Shown: positions 8,911-17,771 of the stretch, in pieces
Numbering within the stretch: the stretch's first letter is position 1
How the letters are laid out: every line of letters starts with the position of its first letter
Made by a program: the position numbers and the translations under genes
NCBI GenBank assembly: GCA_937924855.1
Contig: CALEYQ010000080.1
Location: 62,001 to 126,000, forward strand
DNA from: an uncultured Bacteroidota bacterium
Lineage (GTDB): Bacteria; Bacteroidota; Bacteroidia; JADZBD01
Direction of reading: 5' to 3'
DNA length: 64,000 nt
The notes under the pieces: generated by a model
Told to the model about the DNA's origin: nothing
Databases searched by the model: none
What the model saw: the letters and a program-made list of their open reading frames with translations, nothing else

Positions 8911-10023
8911 TTACCTTGACTGTAAAAAATCAAGGGTTCGGGAAATTCCTTCCAGCCCTGTTTTCAGTTCTTCGGGGCCGGGCCAGCCAAAACCAATTCT
9001 AAAATAATGGTCGCTGCAATCAAACCAGGATCCTCGTCCAACCAGGATTTTTTCCCGTTCCCAGAGCAAAGCATGAAAACGGGTGGCGTCAATGCCGGCC
9101 GATTTTGCGATTCCCGGAAAACAAACCACACCGGCTCTTGGCTCAACCCATTCAAGGCGCGTTTCCCCACGAATCCATTTCTTTACGGTTTCCTTCCCTT
9201 CCTCCACAATTGTGCTGATTTTTCTTCGCCAGGTATCTCTTCCATTCAGAACTCCGGCAGCAATTACTTCGTCAACCAGTGAGTTACAAATAAAAATCTG
9301 CTCTTTGGCAGCCAAAAACTTCTTATAGAGCTCCTTATTCCGGGTAATGATCCATCCTATCCTGAGGCCGGGAAGTCCGAAAGCCTTGCTCAGGGAGGAA
9401 ACCCGAATTAAGGAGGGATAAAATGTACTGTTCAAACCCGTAGCACCCTCCGGCAAAAAATCGCGGTAGGTTTCATCCATCAACACCGGAACGCCGGCCT
9501 CCAATCCCAATTGTCCAATCAAATCCCAGTTTTCCTCACTCAATACAGAACCGGTAGGATTGTGGGGTGATGTAAAACTGATCAGGGCAATTTTTTTATC
9601 CTTTACTTCCTTTGGGGTGGGAACCGTGGGTTCAAAGCCCGCATCAAAATCCATCTCCAGCTTGTTTATTTCTGCTCCAATGGCATAAGGAGTTTCAAGG
9701 AGGGTTGCATAATTGGGAAACTGAACCATCAATCCCTTTCCTTTTTCAAGCAGGGCAGTCTGAACGATAAAAAGTGCCGAGGAGGCACCGGCGGTTACGA
9801 GCACATCCGAGGGAAGCGTGTCGGGGTACATGGCTGCAATCAGTTCCCGCAATTCGGGGAGTCCTCGATGGTCGTTATAGGCAAGTTTCAGTCCGGGGGG
9901 AATCAATTTCCCGAAATCAGGACTCTGATCGGCAAACGAACTTTCGGCCAGATTACACCGGATGGAGCTATACCCGTATTCTTCGGGCGACTCCATTTCT
10001 ATACGCATACGCCGGTACTTCAT
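8911..10023 (-). CDS. PLP-dependent aminotransferase, class I/II fold
   Basis: A 370-residue fold-type I aminotransferase. The PLP-binding Lys is K213 in SSLSKAFGLPGLRIGW. N155 lies in SPHNPTG, D183 in DETYRD, and a carboxylate-binding Arg is likely in YFRIGFG near the end. The pattern is that of amino acid aminotransferases and related C-S lyases, not of the DegT sugar aminotransferases that would complete the WlbA/WlbB pathway. Its ATG overlaps the stop of the macro-acylphosphatase gene in an ATGA junction, so the two are made together. Substrate unknown. Confidence 0.85.
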   Translation of the reverse strand: MKYRRMRIEMESPEEYGYSSIRCNLAESSFADQSPDFGKLIPPGLKLAYNDHRGLPELRELIAAMYPDTLPSDVLVTAGASSALFIVQTALLEKGKGLMVQFPNYATLLETPYAIGAEINKLEMDFDAGFEPTVPTPKEVKDKKIALISFTSPHNPTGSVLSEENWDLIGQLGLEAGVPVLMDETYRDFLPEGATGLNSTFYPSLIRVSSLSKAFGLPGLRIGWIITRNKELYKKFLAAKEQIFICNSLVDEVIAAGVLNGRDTWRRKISTIVEEGKETVKKWIRGETRLEWVEPRAGVVCFPGIAKSAGIDATRFHALLWEREKILVGRGSWFDCSDHYFRIGFGWPGPEELKTGLEGISRTLDFLQSR

Positions 10024-10820
10024 CGGGAAAGAAACCGAATTTCAAAACCGTTATAAAAGACAGGATCTTCACGATCAATGGTGACGTGGTCTACATTGGA
10101 TCCCGGAGAACCTGTATGCAGCCATTCATAAAACTTCTCAAGGTCCGGTTCGGCACCTTCCGCTTCACAGAATACGGAACCATCTTTTTGGTTCATAACA
10201 TAACCCGACAGGTTTAATTGATGGGCTTTTTCCTGGGTAAACTTGCGGAAAAAAACGCCCTGTACTTTTCCGTGGATACTGAAAACGGCCCGTTGAATGG
10301 CCTTTAATTTGTCCAGAGTGATATCGTAAATTTCACGGGCTTTATCATCAAAACAAAAGAAAACAACTTTTTGGGGTATTTCATTAAAAAAGAGCGTCCG
10401 AAGCGTACTTTTTAAGGCAATGGATGCAGCAGCTTCCATAGGAAAACCATAGGCGCCGGTACTGATTCCGGGGAATGCAATTGATTTTACGGAAAGTTCT
10501 TTAGCAGCCAACAGGGAGTTCCTGTAACAGGATTCCAAAAGAAAATTTTCGTTGGATCCTCCTCCTTTCCAAACCGGACCCACCGTATGAATAACATGTC
10601 GGGCTTTCAGGTTATATCCCGGGCTCGACTTTGCCTCACCGGTTTTACATCCTCCAAGGGTTTTGCAATAGGCAAGTAGTTCGGGGCCGGCCGCTTTATG
10701 AATGGCTCCGTCTACTCCCCCACCTCCCAAGAGGGAAGTATTGGCAGCGTTCACAATGGCATCACAGTCGGATTGCGTTATATCTCCGGTTTCTATTTGA
10801 ATCCGGGAAAAGGGGTTCAT
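10020..10820 (-). CDS. Macro domain fused to acylphosphatase domain
   Basis: Two complete enzymes in one 266-residue chain. Residues 1-172 form a MacroD/YmdB-type macro domain: TGDITQSDCDAIVNAANTSL (11-30), LGGGGVDGAIH (31-41) and GISTGAYGFP (118-127) line the ADP-ribose pocket. Such domains remove ADP-ribose from acidic residues or deacetylate O-acetyl-ADP-ribose. Residues 178-266 form an acylphosphatase with GKVQGVFFRKF (184-194) containing the phosphate-binding R192, and N210 in LSGYVMN. Acylphosphatases cleave carboxyl-phosphate anhydrides. All key residues are intact, so both halves are probably active. It is followed directly by the aminotransferase (ATGA overlap) and preceded by the UXS-like gene 5 bases away. 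Confidence 0.92.
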   Translation of the reverse strand: MNPFSRIQIETGDITQSDCDAIVNAANTSLLGGGGVDGAIHKAAGPELLAYCKTLGGCKTGEAKSSPGYNLKARHVIHTVGPVWKGGGSNENFLLESCYRNSLLAAKELSVKSIAFPGISTGAYGFPMEAAASIALKSTLRTLFFNEIPQKVVFFCFDDKAREIYDITLDKLKAIQRAVFSIHGKVQGVFFRKFTQEKAHQLNLSGYVMNQKDGSVFCEAEGAEPDLEKFYEWLHTGSPGSNVDHVTIDREDPVFYNGFEIRFLSR

Positions 10821-10825
10821 ATAAC

Positions 10826-11821
10826 TTATTTTTTACTAAAAGCTTCGAAATCCTTGTGCTCCCTCTTATACAGCTCATCTCGGGAAAGGGTTTTAAAATA
10901 CCCGTAGGTAATTTTCAACCCTTCAGCCCGTGAAACTTTCGGTTCCCATTTAAGTATTTTCCTAGCAAGGCTGATATCGGGCTGGCGTTGTTTGGGATCG
11001 TCTTTGGGAAGTGGTTTAAAAATAATCTTCTGGTTTGCTCCGGTAAGTTTCAAAATTTCGCTGGCAAAATCGAGGATGGAAATTTCGGATGGATTACCGA
11101 TGTTAACCGGATAAACATAATCGCTCATCAGGAGGCGGTAAATACCTTCAATCAGATCATCCACATAACAGAATGACCGGGTTTGAGCCCCGTCGCCAAA
11201 AACGGTGAGGTCTTCACCCCGGAGTGCCTGGCCGATAAAGGCAGGAAGCACTCTTCCGTCGTTGAGTCGCATTCGCGGTCCGTAGGTATTGAAAATCCGA
11301 ACAATCCGGGTCTCCACTTTATGGTAGGTATGGTAGGCCATGGTAATGGCCTCCATAAATCGCTTGGCTTCATCGTAAACACCGCGTGGACCTATAGGAT
11401 TTACATTGCCCCAGTAATCCTCGGTTTGGGGATGCACCAGAGGGTCGCCATAGACTTCGCTTGTGGATGCTACTAAAATTCTGGCACCTTTTGCCTTTGC
11501 CAAACCCAGCAGGTTATGGGTTCCCAGACTGGATACCTTTAAGGTTTGGATAGGGATTTTCAGGTAGTCGATGGGCGATGCAGGAGAAGCAAAATGGAGG
11601 ATATAATGAACATCTCCGGGCACATGAACAAAACTTGAAACATCGTGATGGAAAAATTCAAAGTTTTCATTTCCGAAAAGATGTTCCAGGTTTTTCTTGT
11701 CGCCCGTAATCAGATTATCCATGCCCATTACATGAAATCCTTCGGAAATAAAACGGTCGCAAAGGTGGGAACCCAGAAATCCGGCTGCCCCGGTAATCAA
11801 AACTCGCTTCTTTGAATTCAT
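10826..11821 (-). CDS. UDP-glucuronic acid decarboxylase-like SDR (UXS family)
   Basis: From the ATG at 11819-11821 this is a 331-residue extended SDR. It has [10 protein letters not shown] at 11-20, STSEVYGDP at 119-127 and the catalytic YDEAK at 149-153. [21 protein letters not shown] and [17 protein letters not shown] are hallmarks of UXS enzymes, which convert UDP-glucuronate to UDP-xylose via a 4-keto intermediate. The longer frame up to 11926 runs into the divergent gene's start and has no conserved sequence. As first gene of the minus-strand polysaccharide block it shares the short region 11822-11906 with the divergent TPR-SpoIIE gene; I could not find a convincing promoter there for either. 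Confidence 0.9.
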   Translation of the reverse strand: MNSKKRVLITGAAGFLGSHLCDRFISEGFHVMGMDNLITGDKKNLEHLFGNENFEFFHHDVSSFVHVPGDVHYILHFASPASPIDYLKIPIQTLKVSSLGTHNLLGLAKAKGARILVASTSEVYGDPLVHPQTEDYWGNVNPIGPRGVYDEAKRFMEAITMAYHTYHKVETRIVRIFNTYGPRMRLNDGRVLPAFIGQALRGEDLTVFGDGAQTRSFCYVDDLIEGIYRLLMSDYVYPVNIGNPSEISILDFASEILKLTGANQKIIFKPLPKDDPKQRQPDISLARKILKWEPKVSRAEGLKITYGYFKTLSRDELYKREHKDFEAFSKK

Positions 11822-11906
11822 AGGGATTAAAAATCCGAAATTACAAATATTTAACGGTCTCGCATTCCAACCCTTTTTATTTGTAACTTCATTTCTCAGG
11901 ACGGCC

Positions 11907-13910
11907 ATGCGGAATAAATTACTCACCTCCTTTCTTTTTCTTATGCCGGTAATTAACGCCGGTCATGCCTTCGGCCAGACCAAAGCCGATTGTTTGCAAA
12001 AATTATATGAGGCGGAAACCGATCCCAAAGAAAAATTGAGAAAGTTGAATTCTCTGGCCTGGGACATAGCATTCTACGATTTAAAAAAGGGGTTGGAGCT
12101 TGCGAAGAAGGGGCTGGAGGAATCGAAAAAAATTAATTTCCCCGAGGGACAATTACGATTTCACAATACCCTGGCAACGATTTATCAGGATTTGGGCGAT
12201 TATGACATTTCCCTTGAGAACCATCTGGCCGGTTTGGAGATTGCCGAGAAAATCGGAGAGAAAAAATTCCTGGGACCCATTTATTCAAACCTGGCCAGCC
12301 TTTATAAAGCATTGCAGGACACGGCCAATACCAGGAAGTACATGGAAAATGCACTTACTGCCTTTTTGGAGACCGGCCATGAAAACGGAATTTCGGTCAG
12401 TTATCACAACCTGGCCATAAGGATGATTGAGTCGGGTAATTTTGATCCGGCCGAGAAATTCATTGGCATGGCCCAGAAGTTCAATTACAAAAACGACTGG
12501 AAGCATTCCATTGGAAATAACATCATGCTTTTAGGTCAGATCCGTGTAAAACAGGGCCGCCTGAAGGAGGCTGCGGATTATTTTCATTCGGCCATGAAGC
12601 TTCTGCGGGACGCCGGCCGGGAATATGAATTGGTTCAGGCATATGTTAATCTTTGTGAACTGGAAGACAAAATTCCACCGGGAATGAATGCCGAAGAATA
12701 CTGCAAAAAGGGACTAGAACTTGCCCAAAAACTCCAGATAAAGTCGTATGTGGTTGAGGCCGCCAAACAATTGAGCGAAATCAATGAACAGCGGGGAAAT
12801 ACCCGGGATGCTCTCAAATATTATAAGTTATCGCAAGCGGTAAAGGATAGCGTTTTCAACGAATCTAAAAAACAGAAAATTGACAATTTAACTGCTCAGT
12901 ATGAAATCAAATCAAAAGAGCAGGAGATACAGATTTTAAAAGCTGAAAAAAAAGTTGGGGAGCTCGAGAACGAGAAGCAGCGGGAGCAATTAAACAAACA
13001 ACGGCTGGCGATTGGCGGTGGTATTGTTTTGTTGCTTTCCTTCGGGATCTTCAGCTTTTTATTGTTTCGTCAAAACAAAGCCAAACAAAAAGCCAATGAG
13101 GCCCTGGCCCTGCAGAAGGCTCTGGTACAGGAAAAAAACAAGGAAATTCTGGATTCCATACTTTACGCAAAACGATTACAGGATGCTATTTTACCTTCGC
13201 CTGAGGCTTTGAAATCCGCCTTTCCTGAACATTTCCTGTTTTACCTTCCCAAGGATGTTGTAGCCGGTGATTTTTATTGGATTTCCGACAAAAGCTCTGA
13301 AAAAAACAAGGGCTTTAAGTATTTCGCTGTAGCAGATTGTACCGGTCACGGTGTACCCGGAGCCCTGGTATCTATTGTCTGCAACAATGCCCTTAACCGG
13401 TCTGTTGATGAGTTTAAACTAACCACCCCGGGCTCTATTTTGGAAAAAACCCGGGAGTTGGTTATAAAAACCTTTGAAGATTCAGGTCGTAATGTAAAAG
13501 ACGGCATGGACATTTCCCTGGCAGCATTCGATTCAGAAAAGGGAGAAGTTTTGTGGGCAGGCGCTAACACCGGCTTTCTATACTTTCCTCCGGGCAAATC
13601 CGAATTTCTTGAAATCAAGGGAGACAAACAACCCATAGGCAGTCACGACAAGCCAAAACCATTTACCACCCATACCCTATCGCTTGAGAAAGGAAGCGCT
13701 TATTATTTTTTCACCGATGGCATTACAGACCAGTTCGGAGGGGATAAGAAAAAGAAGCTTAAGGCAAAAAATTTCCGGGATTTTCTCCAAACCATACGCC
13801 CTCTGAGTCCGGAACATCAGCGTCTGGAAATCGAAAAATTTCTTGCCTCCTGGAAGGGGGATTTGGAACAAGTTGATGATATCTGCGTAGCCGGTTTGTT
13901 TTTTCCCTGA
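11907..13910 (+). CDS. Exported TPR protein with transmembrane helix and SpoIIE-type PP2C phosphatase
   Basis: A 667-residue signalling protein. A signal peptide (about 1-23, ending FGQ) is followed by tetratricopeptide-like helical repeats (30-300), a coiled coil (about 305-355), one membrane helix (about 369-388, [17 protein letters not shown]), a second coiled coil with [17 protein letters not shown], then a SpoIIE serine/threonine phosphatase domain (about 440-667). The metal-binding motifs are present: [22 protein letters not shown] and [11 protein letters not shown]. Topology suggests a periplasmic TPR sensor controlling a cytoplasmic phosphatase that would act on an anti-sigma-antagonist or similar phosphoprotein. 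No such partner is adjacent. dnaX follows after 101 bases. Confidence 0.9.
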   Translation: MRNKLLTSFLFLMPVINAGHAFGQTKADCLQKLYEAETDPKEKLRKLNSLAWDIAFYDLKKGLELAKKGLEESKKINFPEGQLRFHNTLATIYQDLGDYDISLENHLAGLEIAEKIGEKKFLGPIYSNLASLYKALQDTANTRKYMENALTAFLETGHENGISVSYHNLAIRMIESGNFDPAEKFIGMAQKFNYKNDWKHSIGNNIMLLGQIRVKQGRLKEAADYFHSAMKLLRDAGREYELVQAYVNLCELEDKIPPGMNAEEYCKKGLELAQKLQIKSYVVEAAKQLSEINEQRGNTRDALKYYKLSQAVKDSVFNESKKQKIDNLTAQYEIKSKEQEIQILKAEKKVGELENEKQREQLNKQRLAIGGGIVLLLSFGIFSFLLFRQNKAKQKANEALALQKALVQEKNKEILDSILYAKRLQDAILPSPEALKSAFPEHFLFYLPKDVVAGDFYWISDKSSEKNKGFKYFAVADCTGHGVPGALVSIVCNNALNRSVDEFKLTTPGSILEKTRELVIKTFEDSGRNVKDGMDISLAAFDSEKGEVLWAGANTGFLYFPPGKSEFLEIKGDKQPIGSHDKPKPFTTHTLSLEKGSAYYFFTDGITDQFGGDKKKKLKAKNFRDFLQTIRPLSPEHQRLEIEKFLASWKGDLEQVDDICVAGLFFP

Positions 13911-14011
13911 AAGGAAGGGCTTTCAATGCTCATCTCCCGGGCAACAAACTATTCAACACCATGTTCAAAAGTTGAATTAGGGAAAAGCACTTAATTAATT
14001 ATTTTTGAGCC

Positions 14012-15709
14012 ATGTCAGAATTTGTTGTTTCAGCCCGAAAGTACCGCCCCGCCACGTTTGCCACAGTTGTAGGACAGGAAAATATTACAGGAACCCTTAA
14101 AAATGCCTTAAAGAGTAAGCATCTTGCCCAGGCATTCCTGTTTTGCGGTCCGCGGGGCGTTGGTAAAACCACCTGCGCACGGATTCTGGCCAAAACAATC
14201 AATTGTTTCAACATAAACTCCGATACAGAAGCCTGCAATAATTGCGAGAGTTGTGCCTCCTTTAATGAGGGGCAAAGTCTGAACATTTACGAGTTGGATG
14301 CTGCCTCGAACAATTCAGTTGACGACATTCGCAGCTTGATAGAGCAGGTGAGATTTGCGCCTCAACTGGGAAAGTACAAGGTTTATATAATCGACGAGGT
14401 TCACATGCTTTCAACCCAGGCTTTCAACGCCTTCCTGAAAACGCTGGAGGAGCCTCCTGCCCATGCTATTTTTATTCTGGCCACCACGGAAAAGCACAAA
14501 ATTATTCCCACCATCCTTTCCCGCTGTCAGATTTTTGATTTTAACCGGATTCAGGTTTCAGACATTGCCCGTCATCTGGCATTTATCGCCGAAAAAGAAA
14601 ATGTAAAAGCCGATCCTGAAGCCCTGCATGTTATAGCACAAAAGGCCGACGGAGCGCTCCGGGATGCCTGCTCAATTTTCGATCAGATTGTATCCTTTGC
14701 GGGCAGCGAGGTAAGTTATGAAGCCGTATTAAACAACCTTAACATCCTGGATCACGATTACTATTTTAAAATAGTAGACGAGATATTGGCCGGCAGCATT
14801 CCCAATGCCCTCAATCTTTTCAATGAGATTCTTAACAAAGGATTCGACGGTCATCATTTCCTTACCGGTTTAAGCGGGCATTTCCGGAATTTAATGGTAA
14901 GTAAAGACCCCGCAACGGTAGCCTTGCTGGAAACCAGTGAAAATGTAAAGCAAAAATTCCTGCAACAGGCAGCCAGGCTGGAAGCCTTGTTTATTTTAAA
15001 AGCCCTCGACAATCTCAACAAAGCCGATCAGGGTTATAAAGCCTCCCGGAACCAACGCCTGCTGGTGGAGCTGTCGCTGATGCAGCTTGCAGCCCTTAAA
15101 AGCCCGGAACTGATGAGTTCCGAAAAAAAAAATGACAGCGGTGAACTAAATCCGGAAAAGAAGGAACAGGAAATAAAAACCGAAGCCCAAATCCCGGTTC
15201 CCAAAATAGAAAAAGCCCCGGTTGGTAATTCCCGAATCCCATCCTCCCATTCCATTGCCTCTTTGCTAAAGGGCAAAAATGAGGATTCCGAAAAATCAAA
15301 CGGAACGCAAGTGGCAGGTCCGGAGGAACCTAAAATGGCCGAACCTGTAAGTACAGCGGAACTGGAGAGTGCCTGGGAAAAATATGCCCTTGCGGTAAGG
15401 GAGAAAAACCAGATTAACCTGGCCGCTACCCTGCTGAACCGAAAACCCGTTTTAAAAGGGGAAACCCAAATCGAATTTACCCTGGACAATAAAGTCCAGG
15501 AGGAGATGATTCAGGAAGAAAAAACCGACCTGATGTCTTTTTTAAGAAAGGAATTGAAAAACTCCTTGCTTTCGTTGGAAACCCGAATAGAGCGGGTTGA
15601 ATCGGAAAAAAAGCCCTATACCCCATCGGAGAAATTCTCGAGAATGGCACAGGCAAATCCGGCCCTACATAAGCTAAAACAGGCCTTTGACCTGGATATT
15701 GAATATTAA
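14012..15709 (+). CDS. dnaX: DNA polymerase III subunit gamma/tau
   Basis: The clamp-loader ATPase of the replicative polymerase. The 565-residue protein has Walker A GPRGVGKT at 46-53, zinc-binding cysteines at 65, 75, 78 and 81, Walker B with IIDEVH at 126-131, and the SRC arginine finger at 170-172. After about residue 365 comes a Lys/Glu/Pro-rich linker and then a C-terminal domain (about 445-565), the tau-like part that would bind the polymerase. I saw no obvious slippery run for programmed frameshifting to gamma apart from an A9 run at 15122-15130 in the linker, which could be tested. It starts with ATG at 14012. Confidence 0.95.
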   Translation: MSEFVVSARKYRPATFATVVGQENITGTLKNALKSKHLAQAFLFCGPRGVGKTTCARILAKTINCFNINSDTEACNNCESCASFNEGQSLNIYELDAASNNSVDDIRSLIEQVRFAPQLGKYKVYIIDEVHMLSTQAFNAFLKTLEEPPAHAIFILATTEKHKIIPTILSRCQIFDFNRIQVSDIARHLAFIAEKENVKADPEALHVIAQKADGALRDACSIFDQIVSFAGSEVSYEAVLNNLNILDHDYYFKIVDEILAGSIPNALNLFNEILNKGFDGHHFLTGLSGHFRNLMVSKDPATVALLETSENVKQKFLQQAARLEALFILKALDNLNKADQGYKASRNQRLLVELSLMQLAALKSPELMSSEKKNDSGELNPEKKEQEIKTEAQIPVPKIEKAPVGNSRIPSSHSIASLLKGKNEDSEKSNGTQVAGPEEPKMAEPVSTAELESAWEKYALAVREKNQINLAATLLNRKPVLKGETQIEFTLDNKVQEEMIQEEKTDLMSFLRKELKNSLLSLETRIERVESEKKPYTPSEKFSRMAQANPALHKLKQAFDLDIEY

Positions 15710-15767
15710 ATTCCTGAAAAATGGAGTTTTTTATTATTTTTAATACCTCAAATTAGTTTCAAAAAGG

Positions 15768-17726
15768 GTGAAAAAACAGGTTTCCCTTCGAGTTCTTTTA
15801 ATTCTTTCCTTTTTTGCGTTATTCCAAAAAGGGAACAGTCAGGTTACGGCCTGCCCAAGCGTAAATGCAGGTCCCGATCAGTCCATTTGCAGCGGCTGTG
15901 TCACGCTGAATGCTACGGTAACCGGAACATTGGCTACCAACACCTATTCAGTTGCCGCGATCCCCTACAACCCATATCCTTTTAACCAGGGCACACAGGT
16001 TCTGGTAAACATCGACGATATCTGGTCGGCAAATATTCCCATGCCCTTTTGTTTTGAGTTTTACGGCCAAACCTATAATGCTCTGGTCATTGGTTCAAAT
16101 GCCCTGATTTCTTTTGATGTGGCTCAGGCCAATCAATATTGCCAATGGCCTATCGGAAACCCAATTCCAAGCACGCAAAACCCCAGGAATTCCATTATGG
16201 CTCCCTGGCATGATATTGACCCTTCGGTAGGATCCGGTTCCAACATCCGGTATAATACTTACGGTACCGCCCCCTGCAGGCAGTTTGTAATAACATGGGC
16301 TAATGTTCCAATGTTTTCCTGCAATTCCATGATAGCAACATCCCAATTGGTGCTTCACGAAACCACCAATATGATAGATGTTTTCATAACCAATAAACCC
16401 CTATGTGCCAATTGGAACGGAGGAGCAGCCATAGAGGGAATTCACAATCAGAACCAAACCCTGGCAGTAGTGGTTCCCGGCCGAAATTTCCCAACGCAAT
16501 GGACAGCTACCAACGACGGTTACCGTTTTTCACCCACCGGTGCTACCAACTTTACATTTGCCTGGTTCGACCTTGCAGGAAATAACCTGGGAAATACTCC
16601 CACTTTACAGGTTTGCCCCACCACCACAACAACTTATGTTGCTCAGGTGGTTAACAGCTCTTGTGCCGGACCCATAAATCTTACAGATTCGGTTACGGTC
16701 GTATTTATGGGTAGTTCTTCTGTTCCCGTTTCAGGAACCCCTTCAAGCTGTACCCAAAACGATGGAACAGCAACGGCCACCCCGCCGCCGGGTCCGGGAC
16801 CCTATACCTATTCCTGGGCACCCGGGGGACAAACAAGTCAGACTGCAACCGGTCTGGCCCCCGGTACCTATACCGTTACCATTACCGGCCCCGGAAATTG
16901 CACGGCAACAGGAACCGTTACTATTGTTTCTCAGGGAAATGCGGTAGCCGTATTTTCCACAACTTCCGACACCACGGGTTGCGGACCCGTATGTGTGGTA
17001 TTCGACAACACCAGCGCAAATGCTGTTTCCTGTACCTGGAATTTCGGCGACGGAGGAAGTTCCACTTCCTGTAATCCCACCTATTGCTACACCGTTCCCG
17101 GAACCTATTCCGTTACCTTATCGGTTACCGACAATAATGGATGTACCAGTTCAACCATTCATCCCGCTATGGTTACGGTTTACCCCACTCCACAGGCAGG
17201 ATTTACCTCTAGTCCTCAACCTGCCACCACCGAAAACCCTCAGATTTTCTTTACCAATACTTCCTCTGGTGGCAACACCTATCTTTGGGAATTCGGTGAT
17301 CCCCAGAACAGCACCTCAAGTTCCCAGAATCCCAATTTTACTTACCCCGATTCCGCCGGTACTTATCTGGTTACGCTGATTGTAACCAATTCTTACGGCT
17401 GTACCGATACCATTACACAATTGATTTACATTGAAGGTGAATTTTCATTTTGGTCTCCGAATTCCTTCACCCCTAATGGAGATGGGTTGAATGATGTATT
17501 CCTTCCCAAAGGAATTGGCTTTGAGGATGGCTCTTTTGTATTATGGATTTTCGATCGCTGGGGTAATCAGATTTTTGAATCCAGGGACATGAATGTGGGT
17601 TGGGACGGAAGAGCTAACGGAGGAAAGAAAATCGCTCAGATTGACACATATGTCTGGAAGGTGGTTGTAAATGATTTTGCCGGAAAAAAACACGAATTTG
17701 TGGGGCATGTAAACCTTATCCGCTAA
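15768..17726 (+). CDS. Secreted PKD-repeat protein with T9SS type B (CHU_C) sorting domain
   Basis: A 652-residue exported protein. It begins at GTG (15768-15770) with a signal peptide ending NSQ at about residue 25. An N-terminal beta-rich region opens with [12 protein letters not shown], a motif common in these proteins. Two PKD folds follow: one around [12 protein letters not shown], the other around [14 protein letters not shown]. The last 95 residues are a gliding-motility-associated type B C-terminal domain ([42 protein letters not shown]), the signal used by SprB-like surface proteins. It is probably a cell-surface or released adhesin-like protein exported by the T9SS. Pro/Thr-rich repeats occur at about 330-380. 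Confidence 0.9.
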   Translation: MKKQVSLRVLLILSFFALFQKGNSQVTACPSVNAGPDQSICSGCVTLNATVTGTLATNTYSVAAIPYNPYPFNQGTQVLVNIDDIWSANIPMPFCFEFYGQTYNALVIGSNALISFDVAQANQYCQWPIGNPIPSTQNPRNSIMAPWHDIDPSVGSGSNIRYNTYGTAPCRQFVITWANVPMFSCNSMIATSQLVLHETTNMIDVFITNKPLCANWNGGAAIEGIHNQNQTLAVVVPGRNFPTQWTATNDGYRFSPTGATNFTFAWFDLAGNNLGNTPTLQVCPTTTTTYVAQVVNSSCAGPINLTDSVTVVFMGSSSVPVSGTPSSCTQNDGTATATPPPGPGPYTYSWAPGGQTSQTATGLAPGTYTVTITGPGNCTATGTVTIVSQGNAVAVFSTTSDTTGCGPVCVVFDNTSANAVSCTWNFGDGGSSTSCNPTYCYTVPGTYSVTLSVTDNNGCTSSTIHPAMVTVYPTPQAGFTSSPQPATTENPQIFFTNTSSGGNTYLWEFGDPQNSTSSSQNPNFTYPDSAGTYLVTLIVTNSYGCTDTITQLIYIEGEFSFWSPNSFTPNGDGLNDVFLPKGIGFEDGSFVLWIFDRWGNQIFESRDMNVGWDGRANGGKKIAQIDTYVWKVVVNDFAGKKHEFVGHVNLIR

Positions 17727-17771
17727 ATCCCCCTGCCCTTTTCTTATATTTGCCACTTAACATTTGGATAT

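Noticed and set aside
14000..14010. TATTTTTG just before dnaX as a promoter -7 box
   Set aside because: It is only about 4 bases from the ATG and lacks a -33 element at the right distance, so transcription would start inside the gene.
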